Shown here: positions 21,196-31,428 of the stretch, one piece after another
Position numbering within the stretch: position 1 is the stretch's first letter
How the letters are laid out: every line of letters begins with the position of its first letter
Origin: Geomonas azotofigens
GTDB lineage: Bacteria > Desulfobacterota > Desulfuromonadia > Geobacterales > Geobacteraceae
DNA: 64,000 nucleotides
Direction of reading: 5' to 3'
NCBI RefSeq assembly: GCF_018919395.1
Contig: NZ_JAHLME010000002.1
Location: 722,182 to 786,181 of the forward strand
Program-made: the position numbers and the translations under genes
Notes under the pieces: generated by a model
What the model was told of the DNA's origin: nothing
Databases searched by the model: none
What the model saw: only the letters and a program-made list of their open reading frames with translations

Positions 21196-23145
21196 CTACG
21201 GAATCATCCAGGGAAAGACGTAGGCCTGCAGCGCGACGATGATGCCCATGACCGTGGTCAGGAACAAGGCGTGCTTCAGGGTGAAGCGGAACAGGTTCCC
21301 CTCTTCGCCGACGAGGCCAGTGGCGGCACAGGCGACGGCGATGGACTGCGGGGAGATCATCTTGCCCATGACGCCGCCGCTGGTATTGGCGGCGCCGGTC
21401 AGGAGCGGGTTCATGCCGAGCTGCTCGGCGGTCACCTTCTGCAGACCGCCGAAGAGGACGTTACTGGAGGTATCCGAGCCGGTGAGGAACACGCCCAGCA
21501 TGCCGAGGAACGGGGAGAGGAACGGGAATGCGGCGCCGGCCTTGGTGAAGGAGATACCCATGCTGGTGGTCATGCCGGAGGCGTTCATGACGAAGGCGAG
21601 ACCGACCACGGAGGCGACGGTGACCGCGGGCCAGCGCATGTCGTACAGGGTCTTGCCGAGCACCTGGATGAAGGCGCCGACGCCGACGCCGCAGATGAGC
21701 GCCGAGATGATGGCCGCGATCAGGATGGCGGTGCCTGCCGCGGACATGAAGTTGAAGGTGAACTTGGCGGCAACCTTGGCCGGGAGTTGGTCGGTGACCG
21801 CTTTATCCAGCGCCTTGAACTGCGCCTTGTCCACCGCTTTCGCCTCGACCAGCTCCTTCTCGACCTTTTGCAGGTCTTTCTGCTTCTTGTCGACGGCGTC
21901 GTAGGCGGCGAGCCGCTCGGCTGTAACTACCGGTTTGCCGGCCGGGAGAGCCTGCTCCACCACCAGCACCTTATCCTCGAGCGCCTGCAGCTCGGTCAGG
22001 CCGACGGCCAGGGCGGCCTGCTTGGGGTCAGCCGGGGAGAGCAGCGCCGCCTGCTTGGCAGCTTCCGCTTTCACCGCGGCGACCTTCTTGATGCCGTCCT
22101 CCGGCTTGGAAACCTTCTTCACGATGGCGTTGTCGAGCCCCGCGACCGGAATGACGACCTTGCTCTTGTCCAAAGAGGTCTTGACCGACGGGATGCCCCA
22201 GACCAGCACCATGATGGTGAGCACCAGGTAGGGAGCCCAGGCGCGGAACACCTCGGCGCCGGTGTAGTCGTGGCGTTCCTTGCCGCTGAACTCCGGCTCG
22301 TGGTCAAAGGTCCAGACCGTCGCCGGCTGCCAGAACTTGAGCAGGATGACCAGGGCGGCCAGGGTCAAAAGGGAGGCGGTGACGTCGGGGAGGTAAGGGC
22401 CGAGGTAGCTCGCCGTGCCCCACTGCGCGAAGGCGAAGGTCACGCCGCAGACGATGATGGCGGGGAGCACCTCGATGGTCTTTTTCCAGCCGACCATGAT
22501 CATGATGACGTAGAACGGAATGAACACCGAGATGAAGGGAAGCTGGCGCCCCACCATGGTGGAGAGCTTCATGAGCCCGGCGTCGTCGTACCCCATGACG
22601 CCCGCCAGGGCGACAACCGGGATACCGATGGCGCCGAAGGCGACCGGAGCGGTGTTGGCGATGAGACAGACTCCCGCCGCATAGAAGGGGCGGAAACCGA
22701 GGCCGACCAGCGTGGCACCGGCGATAGCCACCGGGGTGCCAAAGCCGGCCGCACCCTCGATGAAGGCGCCGAAGCAGAAAGCGATCAGCAGGGCCTGCAG
22801 ACGGCGGTCACCGGTGAGACCGGCCAACGAGGCACGGATGACCTCGAACTGCCCCCCCTTGACCGTGATGTTGTAGAGGAGAATGGTGGTCACCACGATA
22901 TAGAAGACGGGGAAAAGGCCGAAGGCGGCGCCGTGCAGGGTGGCGAGACCCGCGAGTTTCGCCGGCATCTGCCACACGAAGATGGCGATGGCGATGGCGG
23001 AGGCAACCGCCAGCGGGCCCGCCTTGTGCGCCTTCATCTTGAAGACGGCCAGACAGACGAAGATGACGACGAGGGGGATGGCGGCAACCAGCGCGGACAT
23101 CGCGAGGCTTCCCGCAACGGGGGTGTAGCTCTGAATCCATGGCAT
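21196..23145 (-). CDS. lctP: L-lactate permease (LctP family) with a large charged insertion
   Basis: 649 residues; LldP-type permeases are usually near 550. It is an integral membrane protein with many hydrophobic segments. Family blocks include FGAFIEGAAGFGTPVAIAGATLVGLGF, NTAPVAFGAIGIPV and GSDTSSNVLFGGLQ. Residues ~342-455 form an Ala/Lys/Glu-rich, probably coiled-coil segment placed before the FNFMSAAGTAILIAA helix, where other permeases have a short loop. It imports lactate with protons (possibly also glycolate). The ATG at 23145 has AAAGGAGA upstream and diverges from lutC. Confidence 0.92.
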   Translation of the reverse strand: MPWIQSYTPVAGSLAMSALVAAIPLVVIFVCLAVFKMKAHKAGPLAVASAIAIAIFVWQMPAKLAGLATLHGAAFGLFPVFYIVVTTILLYNITVKGGQFEVIRASLAGLTGDRRLQALLIAFCFGAFIEGAAGFGTPVAIAGATLVGLGFRPFYAAGVCLIANTAPVAFGAIGIPVVALAGVMGYDDAGLMKLSTMVGRQLPFISVFIPFYVIMIMVGWKKTIEVLPAIIVCGVTFAFAQWGTASYLGPYLPDVTASLLTLAALVILLKFWQPATVWTFDHEPEFSGKERHDYTGAEVFRAWAPYLVLTIMVLVWGIPSVKTSLDKSKVVIPVAGLDNAIVKKVSKPEDGIKKVAAVKAEAAKQAALLSPADPKQAALAVGLTELQALEDKVLVVEQALPAGKPVVTAERLAAYDAVDKKQKDLQKVEKELVEAKAVDKAQFKALDKAVTDQLPAKVAAKFTFNFMSAAGTAILIAAIISALICGVGVGAFIQVLGKTLYDMRWPAVTVASVVGLAFVMNASGMTTSMGISFTKAGAAFPFLSPFLGMLGVFLTGSDTSSNVLFGGLQKVTAEQLGMNPLLTGAANTSGGVMGKMISPQSIAVACAATGLVGEEGNLFRFTLKHALFLTTVMGIIVALQAYVFPWMIP

Positions 23146-23582
23146 GACTGTAGTTCTCCTTTGGTTCGTGATGCTGGTATGGGCGGCAAAAGATGGCTAT
23201 CTACAATGAAATCGAATAGGTTCGAAACGGCCCGCTGCGAACTGACGCCCACGGCCTGACATGCGGAGAACTGGGCAATCAAACCAAGTTATACATTTTG
23301 GTAAGGCCAATTAACCACCTTTTCATAACAGTGTCAAGTTATTTTGCATACGCTATATAAATAGCTTTACTCATGCGGGTTTTTGGACTACGATATTTTG
23401 GCCTTATGGTAATATCTTTTTCATCATATACTTGGAACCCGATTCACCGAACGAACGTATGACACAGAAATGGAACGGGTTCCGGGGAATTTAAAACAGC
23501 TTTACCCTGATCAAACGACTGGCTCTCATGAGGCGATGGGCGGTGCGGCGGGTAATGCCAACAGCGATGGAGGAAGAACAGC
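23146..23582. other. Divergent regulatory region lctP / lutC
   Basis: About 437 bp, AT-richer than the flanks, with no gene. It must carry the promoters for lctP (left) and lutC (right). It holds a FadR-subfamily-like operator at 23296-23312. Confidence 0.6.
23296..23312. promoter_or_regulatory. Candidate GntR/LldR operator
   Basis: TTTTGGTAAGGCCAATT. Its reverse complement closely resembles the LldR operator type as I recall it from E. coli (AATTGGCC-TACCAA pattern). It is placed between the divergent lactate transport and oxidation genes. Confidence 0.5.
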
Positions 23583-24134
23583 ATGTACGAGCAATTCAAG
23601 GCCAGGGCAGTCGGGGTCGGGGCGGAAGTGCACCGGGTCGGCACCTGCAGTGACGCGGTCGAATTCGTCCTCTCCTTTTTAAAACAGGAAGGGGTTGCCG
23701 AAACTCCCGGCAGCTACGCTGTTTGGGCCAAGGGCCCGTTTCTGGAGACGGTGGGCCAGGAGACGCTGGCGGGGGTTGCCGGTCTGGGCTTCGAGGTGAC
23801 CAGGGAGCGCGCGGCACAGGCCAAGGTAGGCATCAGCGACATGTCCTTCGCCGTGGCCGACACCGGCTCGCTCGTGCAGGACCAGGCGGCGGCGGACCAG
23901 CGGCTCGCCTCCGCGTTGACCGGCATCCACATCGCGCTGGTACCTTCGGCGAATATCGTCCCGGACAAGGCGTCACTCTTCAGCCGCATCAATCCCACGA
24001 ACAGCCGCTACATCGCCTTCATCACCGGGCCCAGTCGCACCGCGGACATCGAGCGCGTCCTCACCATCGGCGTGCACGGGCCGGAGCGGCTGATCATACT
24101 GTTCGTCGACGAGCTGGGAGGGGAGAAGCGATGA
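23583..24134 (+). CDS. lutC: LutC/YkgG family protein, lactate utilisation
   Basis: 183 residues of the DUF162/LUD family. The C-terminal conserved block is DMSFAVADTGSLV..TGIHIALVPSANIVPD..FITGPSRTADIERVLTIGVHGPERLIILFV. LutC works with LutA and LutB to oxidise L-lactate to pyruvate. The ATG has GGAGGAAG upstream. Its TGA overlaps the start of the next gene by 4 bp (ATGA), so translation is coupled. Confidence 0.9.
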   Translation: MYEQFKARAVGVGAEVHRVGTCSDAVEFVLSFLKQEGVAETPGSYAVWAKGPFLETVGQETLAGVAGLGFEVTRERAAQAKVGISDMSFAVADTGSLVQDQAAADQRLASALTGIHIALVPSANIVPDKASLFSRINPTNSRYIAFITGPSRTADIERVLTIGVHGPERLIILFVDELGGEKR

Positions 24135-26266
24135 AACGTGAATTCAAGGCATCAATAAACAGGGCTTTGAACGACGCCAACCTCACCGGCGCGCTCGGCA
24201 AGTTTTCTGAAGCCTACAAGGTGAACCGCACCAAGGCCTACGAGGGGATCGATTTCGAGGAGCTGCGCGGCCGCATCGCCGAGGCCAAGTCGGCCGCCGC
24301 CTGCCACCTTGACGAGGTGGCGGAGACCTTCCGCAAGAGCGCCGAGGCCCTGGGGGCGAAGGTGTTCCGCACCCGCGATCCGGAAGAGGTGAAACAGTAC
24401 ATACTCCAGGTGGCGCGTGACAACGGCGTGCAGAACGTGGTGAAGTCGAAGTCGATGGCCACCGAGGAGATCCACCTGAACAAGGCACTGGTGGAGCAGG
24501 GGATTTCCGTTGCCGAGACAGACCTCGGTGAATGGATCATCCAGCTTGCCGGGCAGACCCCGTCCCATATGGTGATGCCCGCCATCCACATGACCAAGGA
24601 GGAGGTCGCCGAGATCTTCAGCAAGGAAGTCGACGAGCGTCTCGACACCGATATTCCGCGCCTGGTCAAGGTCGCCCGCAACGAACTGCGCCCAAAATTC
24701 CTGGCCGCCGACATGGGCATCTCCGGCGCCAACATTGCCGTCGCCGAGACCGGCAGCATCGTGCTGGTGACCAACGAGGGGAATGCCCGGCTGGTTACCA
24801 CCCTCCCCCGCATCCATGTCGCGCTGGTCGGCGTCGAGAAGCTGGTCGAAAAGTTCGAGACGGTGGTCCCGATCCTCGACGCGCTCCCCAGGAGCGCCAC
24901 CGCGCAACTCCTCACCAGCTACGTCTCCATCATCTCGGGCCCCACACCCAACGACGACGGCTCACTAAAGGATCTGCACATCATCCTGATGGACAACCAG
25001 CGTACCGACATGGCCAAGGATCCCAAGTTCAAGCAGGCCCTGCAGTGTATCCGCTGCGGCTCCTGCCTCAACGTCTGTCCCATCTTCCGCCTCGTGGGCG
25101 GACACGTCTTCGGCAAGGTCTACACCGGAGGCATCGGCACCATCCTCACCGCCTGGTTCGACGAGCTGAAGAAGTCCGAGGAGATCCAGGGACTGTGCAT
25201 CCAGTGCGGTAACTGCACCCAGGTCTGCCCGGGCAAGCTGGACATCCCGGAGATGATCATGGAGATCCGGCGCCGTCTGGTACTGGAAAAGGGACAGCCC
25301 CTGGTGCAGAAGGCGATCTTCAGCGTGGTCAACAACAGGAAACTCTTCCACGGCATGCTGCGCGCCGCCTCGGTCGCGGGCAAGCCTTTTACCTCCGGCA
25401 AATTCATCCGTCACCTGCCGCTGTTTCTTTCCGAGCTCACCGACGGGCGCAGCCTCCCGGCCATCGCCGACAAGCCCTTCCGCGACCTCTACTCAGGGAT
25501 CGAGCAGCCCAAGGGTAAGGAAAAGGCGATCTTCTACGCCGGCTGCCTGATCGACTTCGCCTACCCCGAGACAGGGGTCGCGCTGGTCAAACTGCTCAAC
25601 AAGGCGGGGATCGAGGTGGTGTTCCCCGAGGACCAGACCTGCTGCGGCGCACCGGCTCTCTACAGCGGTGCCTACGAGGTCGCGGCCCAAAACGCCGCCG
25701 ACAACATCGCGGCGCTCCTGGCGCAGGACGCCCAGTACGTGGTTTCCGCCTGCCCCACTTGTACCGTGGCGCTTGCCCACGACTTTGCCAAGACGCTGGA
25801 TGCGGTCGGGCGGACCGAGTGGCTGTACAAGGCGAAGCAACTGTCCGACAAGACCATCGACCTTTCAACACTCGTGAAGCGCCTGGTGGACGAGGGGCGC
25901 CTGAGCTTCCAGGAAGGGGCCGAACTGGAAAAGATCACCTACCACGATTCCTGCCACCTGAAGAGGACGCTCAAGGTGTCGGAAGAGCCGCGCGAGTTAC
26001 TGCGGCAGGTGGGCTATGAGCTTGAGGAGATGTTCGAATGCGACATGTGCTGCGGCATGGGGGGCTCCTACTCAATGAAGCTGCCCGAAATCTCCGCGCC
26101 GATACTGAAAAGGAAGCTGAAGAACATCAAGGATACCGGGGTGCAACTGGTCGCGATGGACTGCCCGGGATGCGTGCTGCAGATAAGCGGCGGGTTCGAC
26201 CAGGACGGCGCTCCGGTGCGGGTGAAGCACACGGCCGAACTGCTGGCGGAGCGGCTCAAGGATTGA
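24131..26266 (+). CDS. LutB-LutA fusion, iron-sulfur L-lactate dehydrogenase
   Basis: 711 residues. The first ~300 are LutB-like LUD sequence (NVVKSKSMATEEIHLN; FLAADMGISGANIAVAETGSIVLVTNEGNARLV). Two 4Fe-4S motifs follow (CIRCGSCLNVCP; CIQCGNCTQVCP). The C-terminal ~230 residues carry two LutA-type CCG domains (YAGCLIDFAYPETG..CCGAPALYSG; YHDSCHLKRTL..CDMCCGMGGSYS). In Bacillus these parts are separate LutB and LutA proteins; here one chain holds both. It should oxidise L-lactate and pass electrons to the respiratory chain. A bidirectional terminator follows. Confidence 0.9.
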   Translation: MKREFKASINRALNDANLTGALGKFSEAYKVNRTKAYEGIDFEELRGRIAEAKSAAACHLDEVAETFRKSAEALGAKVFRTRDPEEVKQYILQVARDNGVQNVVKSKSMATEEIHLNKALVEQGISVAETDLGEWIIQLAGQTPSHMVMPAIHMTKEEVAEIFSKEVDERLDTDIPRLVKVARNELRPKFLAADMGISGANIAVAETGSIVLVTNEGNARLVTTLPRIHVALVGVEKLVEKFETVVPILDALPRSATAQLLTSYVSIISGPTPNDDGSLKDLHIILMDNQRTDMAKDPKFKQALQCIRCGSCLNVCPIFRLVGGHVFGKVYTGGIGTILTAWFDELKKSEEIQGLCIQCGNCTQVCPGKLDIPEMIMEIRRRLVLEKGQPLVQKAIFSVVNNRKLFHGMLRAASVAGKPFTSGKFIRHLPLFLSELTDGRSLPAIADKPFRDLYSGIEQPKGKEKAIFYAGCLIDFAYPETGVALVKLLNKAGIEVVFPEDQTCCGAPALYSGAYEVAAQNAADNIAALLAQDAQYVVSACPTCTVALAHDFAKTLDAVGRTEWLYKAKQLSDKTIDLSTLVKRLVDEGRLSFQEGAELEKITYHDSCHLKRTLKVSEEPRELLRQVGYELEEMFECDMCCGMGGSYSMKLPEISAPILKRKLKNIKDTGVQLVAMDCPGCVLQISGGFDQDGAPVRVKHTAELLAERLKD

Positions 26267-26364
26267 TGTTGAAGTTCCCCTCTCCCGCCTCCGGGCCGGT
26301 ACCTACAGTGGGCAAGCCCTGAGGGAGAGGGGACTAGCGCAAGATCACGGCTGACCACAAAAGG

Positions 26365-26390
26365 AAAAGCCGCTCGGAAGAGCGGCTTTT
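26365..26390. terminator. Bidirectional terminator
   Basis: Perfect hairpin AAAAGCCGCTC/GAGCGGCTTTT between the convergent lutBA gene and the small membrane protein gene. T runs occur on both strands. Confidence 0.88.
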
Positions 26391-26422
26391 CTCTTTGCAG
26401 CTGACTACTCACCACATCCTTG

Positions 26423-26650
26423 TTACGCCTTCAGTTTGGCAGCCTCCGGTTTGCCAAAGAGCGCCTTCACCGCGCCGATTACCAGCATGGCTGCAGGAAC
26501 CATCTGGCCCGCGACGATGACGGCGGCAAAGCCCATGAAAGCCCAGACAAGGATGCCAGGCTCGTCCGCCTGCGCACCGTTGGCGGCAAAAGCCGACGTT
26601 GCCGATGCGACTGTTGCGATGATCGAGGTAATAGGTGCTCTCGCTTTCAT
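26423..26650 (-). CDS. Small exported/membrane protein, unknown function
   Basis: 75 residues. An N-terminal signal-like segment (ITSIIATVASATSAFA, with a likely cut after AFA) is followed by one long hydrophobic stretch (ILVWAFMGFAAVIVAGQMVPAAMLVIGAVKALF) and a short Lys-rich tail. The ATG at 26650 has AAGGAGG nine bases upstream, and a terminator follows, which supports it as a real gene. I do not recognise a characterised family. It is probably an inner-membrane peptide. Confidence 0.7.
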   Translation of the reverse strand: MKARAPITSIIATVASATSAFAANGAQADEPGILVWAFMGFAAVIVAGQMVPAAMLVIGAVKALFGKPEAAKLKA

Positions 26651-27012
26651 GACATCCTCCTTTTAGGATCGGTCGTTAGCCTGCACGACTCATGAAAAGC
26701 ATCAAGCGTGCCAGATCCAGGAAAGCCGCCACCCTCACACGTAACATTCCGAAACTACAGTGATTTCTCAGGAGAAGCAGACAGCCCCGCTCTCAGCGGG
26801 CGCTGCCGATAGTATGTTTTTTTCATACACCCCGGCACCCGTTTCCCTGCACGCTTCCCCAATCTCGCTGGCAACCCCCCGAAATCACGGACGCAATTTC
26901 TGTTTTCGAGGGTGTATAACCGCCGCATGCGCCCGCTGTTCAACCTTGAAACGAGCAGGGGCCCCTCCTTCCGGAGACGCCCCTGTTTCGAACACCACCG
27001 ATGATCAGGTCG
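26651..27012. other. Intergenic region, two stem-loops
   Basis: About 360 bp. A CAGCCCCGCTCTCAGCGGG-type stem-loop lies at about 26785-26808 with TTTTTTT some 15 bases beyond, and a hairpin near 26957-26985 is a probable yceI terminator. No gene seen. Confidence 0.5.
26957..26985 (-). terminator. Probable terminator after yceI
   Basis: Imperfect hairpin CAGGGGC..GCCCCTG with an inner CTCC/GGAG, 28 bp past the yceI stop. The T tail on the minus strand is weak. Confidence 0.5.
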
Positions 27013-27621
27013 TTACTTCGCCTTGGTCATCTCGACCTCGATGTTGATCTTCACCTCGTCGCCAACCGCGACGCCTCCCGCTTCCAGCATCTTGTTCCAG
27101 GTGAGGCCGAAATCCTTCCTGTTGATAGTGGCGCTCGCCGCGGCACCGCGTCGCATGGTCCCCATCGGGTCCTTGACCTCAGGAGAGAGGCCCTCCACGT
27201 CGAGCACCACCGACTTGGTCACCCCGTGCAGGGTCAGATCGCCGAGGACCTTGAAATTGCCCCCGCTTCCCTTGGTGATCCGCGTGGAGACGAAGGTCAT
27301 GGTCGGGTACTTGGCCACGTCCAGAAAGTCTGGGCTCTTCAGATGGGCATCGCGCTTGGCAACCCCGGTGTCGATGGACGTGGTATCGATGGTCGCCGTG
27401 ACCGACGACTTGGCGAGATCTCTGTCATCGATGTTGACTATCCCCGACACCTTGCCGAACACCCCTTTCACGTTGGAGACCATCAGGTGGCGGACCTTGA
27501 AGCCTATGCTGCTGTGGTCGGGATCGATGTTCCAGGTTGCGGCCGAGGCGAGGACGGGTGCTGCGAATAGAAACGCCACCGTGAACAAACCGGCCACGCG
27601 GGCTGAGGTAAATCTGATCAT
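27013..27621 (-). CDS. YceI-family periplasmic protein
   Basis: 202 residues from the ATG at 27621 (GAGGAGG upstream). A signal peptide (VAGLFTVAFLFAAPVLASAA) is followed by the lipocalin-like YceI domain: TWNIDPDHSSIGFKVRHLMVSNVKGVFGKVSG at the start, then IDTGVAKRDAHLKSPDFLDVAKYPTMTFVSTRI. The fold binds polyisoprenoid-type lipids in the periplasm; the biological role is mostly unknown (stress- or quinone-related in some bacteria). It is a single-gene unit with its own terminator. Confidence 0.92.
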   Translation of the reverse strand: MIRFTSARVAGLFTVAFLFAAPVLASAATWNIDPDHSSIGFKVRHLMVSNVKGVFGKVSGIVNIDDRDLAKSSVTATIDTTSIDTGVAKRDAHLKSPDFLDVAKYPTMTFVSTRITKGSGGNFKVLGDLTLHGVTKSVVLDVEGLSPEVKDPMGTMRRGAAASATINRKDFGLTWNKMLEAGGVAVGDEVKINIEVEMTKAK

Positions 27622-27893
27622 GGCTTTCCTCCTCTGTGTCACTTGGTCAATTCCAAACGACAGTATGATTGCAACAACACCCCAATAATACCATTAAGGT
27701 CCGGTTTGTCGACAAAAGGAATGCGCCTGATGGAGTGGAGACGGCCGCGAGCCGCTCACGTGTGGGGGATGTTTCGGAGGGTGCACCAAGCGGTAACGGC
27801 ACGACTGCGGAAAAGTGTTTTGGGACAGGGTGAGGGGGCAGACTCCGCCAGTGCTGGAGGACTGCCCCCCGGCCAATGTCGAGGAGACCGGGG

Positions 27894-28088
27894 CTACGCG
27901 TTGGCGCCCCTTCTTTCGACACCGGCGTACGGCTCGCGGCGCGGGGTACGAACGGGGTCGACGCCGATGCGAACCCAGCCCGTCCTACGCCGGAAGCTCG
28001 ATATGGTGCCGGACTGGATCAGGGTCTCCAGCATAAAGTCTTTGACGTAGTCGTACTTGTTGTCGTCGTAGCTCACCTGAATAAGCAT
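27894..28088 (-). CDS. Small conserved Geobacter-type protein (GSU3473-like)
   Basis: 64 residues from the ATG at 28088 (GTGGAGG upstream). The pattern MLIQVSYDDNKYDYVKDFML..LIQSGTISSFRRRTGWVRIGVDPVR, ending in a Y.GVERR tail, matches a family of ~60-80 residue proteins that I recall as recurring in Geobacter genomes (RefSeq-style name GSU3473 family). It contains no Cys or membrane segment, so it is probably a small soluble protein. No function is known, and the assignment is from memory of the pattern. Confidence 0.7.
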   Translation of the reverse strand: MLIQVSYDDNKYDYVKDFMLETLIQSGTISSFRRRTGWVRIGVDPVRTPRREPYAGVERRGANA

Positions 28089-28253
28089 TACGTCCTCCAC
28101 AGCTCGAGATGGATGCCGCCATCTGTTTCGGAAACGGCACGGGGACCTGATCGCATCGACGTCAGAGCTTAACACAGGCTACTGAAAATGTCCAAATGTT
28201 AAGCCGTTGCCAATACCAGCCTCGCCGAGCCCGCACCATCCCTGAAACAGTAA

Positions 28254-28280
28254 CAGGGGAAAACCATTGGTTTTCCCCTG
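28254..28280 (-). terminator. Terminator of the polyamine operon
   Basis: Perfect 12-bp stem CAGGGGAAAACC/GGTTTTCCCCTG, 44 bp past the speA stop codon. Confidence 0.75.
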
Positions 28281-28323
28281 TACTTTATCGACAACGAGAT
28301 ATCGAACTTTAATAAAAGCTGAA

Positions 28324-30231
<1,908 letters not shown>

Positions 30232-30273
30232 GTTCAGTTCACCATGTTCAGCAAAGTGGGATGTTGACAGTCA

Positions 30274-31428
30274 TCACGACAGACGGTTCTTGAAATCTTC
30301 ATAGCCGAAGCTGCGCACGACGCGCAATTCCCCGGTCTGCGGCTCATAGGTACAGATATGCGGCAGTTGAATGCCGTTGAACGTGGTCGTCTTGACCATG
30401 GTGTAGTGCGACATGTCCAGGAAGGCGAGCTTCTCCCCCGGGACCAGCTCGTGGTCGAAGGACCAGTCGCCGATGACGTCGCCGGCCAAGCACGACGGGC
30501 CGCCCAGGCGGTAGTCGTGCGCCTTCTCTCCCGGCAGGTAGCCGTCCTGGATCTCGGGACGGTAGGGCATCTCCAGGATGTCGGGCATGTGGCAGGTGGC
30601 CGAGACGTCCAGGATGGCGATGTCCGCCTCGTTGTGCACCACGTCGAGCACCTCGGAGACCAGGATGCCGGTGCCGATGGCGATCGCCTCACCCGGCTCG
30701 AGGTAGACCTCGAGGTCGTACTTCTCGCGGTAGTAGCGCACCAGCTCCACCAGGGCGTCGATGTCGTACCCATCGCGAGTGATGTGGTGCCCGCCCCCAA
30801 GGTTCAGCCATTTCATCTGGGGCAGGAACGCGCCGAAGTTCTCCTCGAAGACCTTGGAGGTGCGCTCCAGGGGCTCGAAGAGCTGTTCGCACAAGGTGTG
30901 GAAATGGAGCCCCTCCACGCCGGCGAGCGACGTGCCGTCGAACTCGGAGCGCAGGATGCCCAGGCGCGATTTGGGCGCAGCCGGGTCGTAGATCGGCGTG
31001 TGCCCCTCGGAATGCCCCGGGTTCACCCGGAGCCCGATGGAGACGCGGCCGGCGTACTTTTCCCACATGGGGCGGAAGCGCTCCAGCTGGTTGAAGGAGT
31101 TGAACACAAGGTGGTTCGAGGTGGTGAGGAGCTCCGCCACGTCGCTTTCCTTGAAGGCGGCGGAGAAGCTGTGCACCTCCTTGCCGAATTCCTCGCGACC
31201 AAGGCGCGCCTCCCAGGGCGAACTGGCGCAGATCCCGTGCAGCGTCTGCGCGATGATCGGGAAGACGCTCCACATGGAGAACGCCTTCAGCGCCAAAAGG
31301 ATCTTGGCGCCGCTGCGCTTTTGCACCTCGTCGAGTATGGTCAAATTGTGGCGCAGCCGCCCCAGGTCGACCACGAAGGCCGGCGAGGGCGCGAGCCGCG
31401 TCATCTCTTCTACGTGCAGTTTGGTCAC
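30274..31428 (-). CDS. nspC: Carboxynorspermidine/carboxyspermidine decarboxylase
   Basis: 384 residues, PLP fold III. AKILLALKAFSMWSVFP carries the PLP Lys; GVEGLHFHTLCEQ, MKWLNLGGGHHITRDGYD and YLEPGEAIAIGTG follow. It decarboxylates carboxyspermidine to spermidine. The first codon is a GTG directly abutting the TAA of the upstream dehydrogenase gene; an ATG at 31404 is an alternative. The adjacency shows coupled expression of the two spermidine-forming steps. Confidence 0.92.
   Translation of the reverse strand: MTKLHVEEMTRLAPSPAFVVDLGRLRHNLTILDEVQKRSGAKILLALKAFSMWSVFPIIAQTLHGICASSPWEARLGREEFGKEVHSFSAAFKESDVAELLTTSNHLVFNSFNQLERFRPMWEKYAGRVSIGLRVNPGHSEGHTPIYDPAAPKSRLGILRSEFDGTSLAGVEGLHFHTLCEQLFEPLERTSKVFEENFGAFLPQMKWLNLGGGHHITRDGYDIDALVELVRYYREKYDLEVYLEPGEAIAIGTGILVSEVLDVVHNEADIAILDVSATCHMPDILEMPYRPEIQDGYLPGEKAHDYRLGGPSCLAGDVIGDWSFDHELVPGEKLAFLDMSHYTMVKTTTFNGIQLPHICTYEPQTGELRVVRSFGYEDFKNRLS

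Noticed and set aside
21271-23259. 662-codon open frame antisense to lctP
   Set aside because: Shadow of the permease gene; low-complexity Gly/Asp/His-rich translation without motifs.
26781-26830. Stem-loop with T run as a terminator or riboswitch
   Set aside because: No plus-strand gene ends there and the fold matches no riboswitch class I know; kept only as a note in the intergenic entry.
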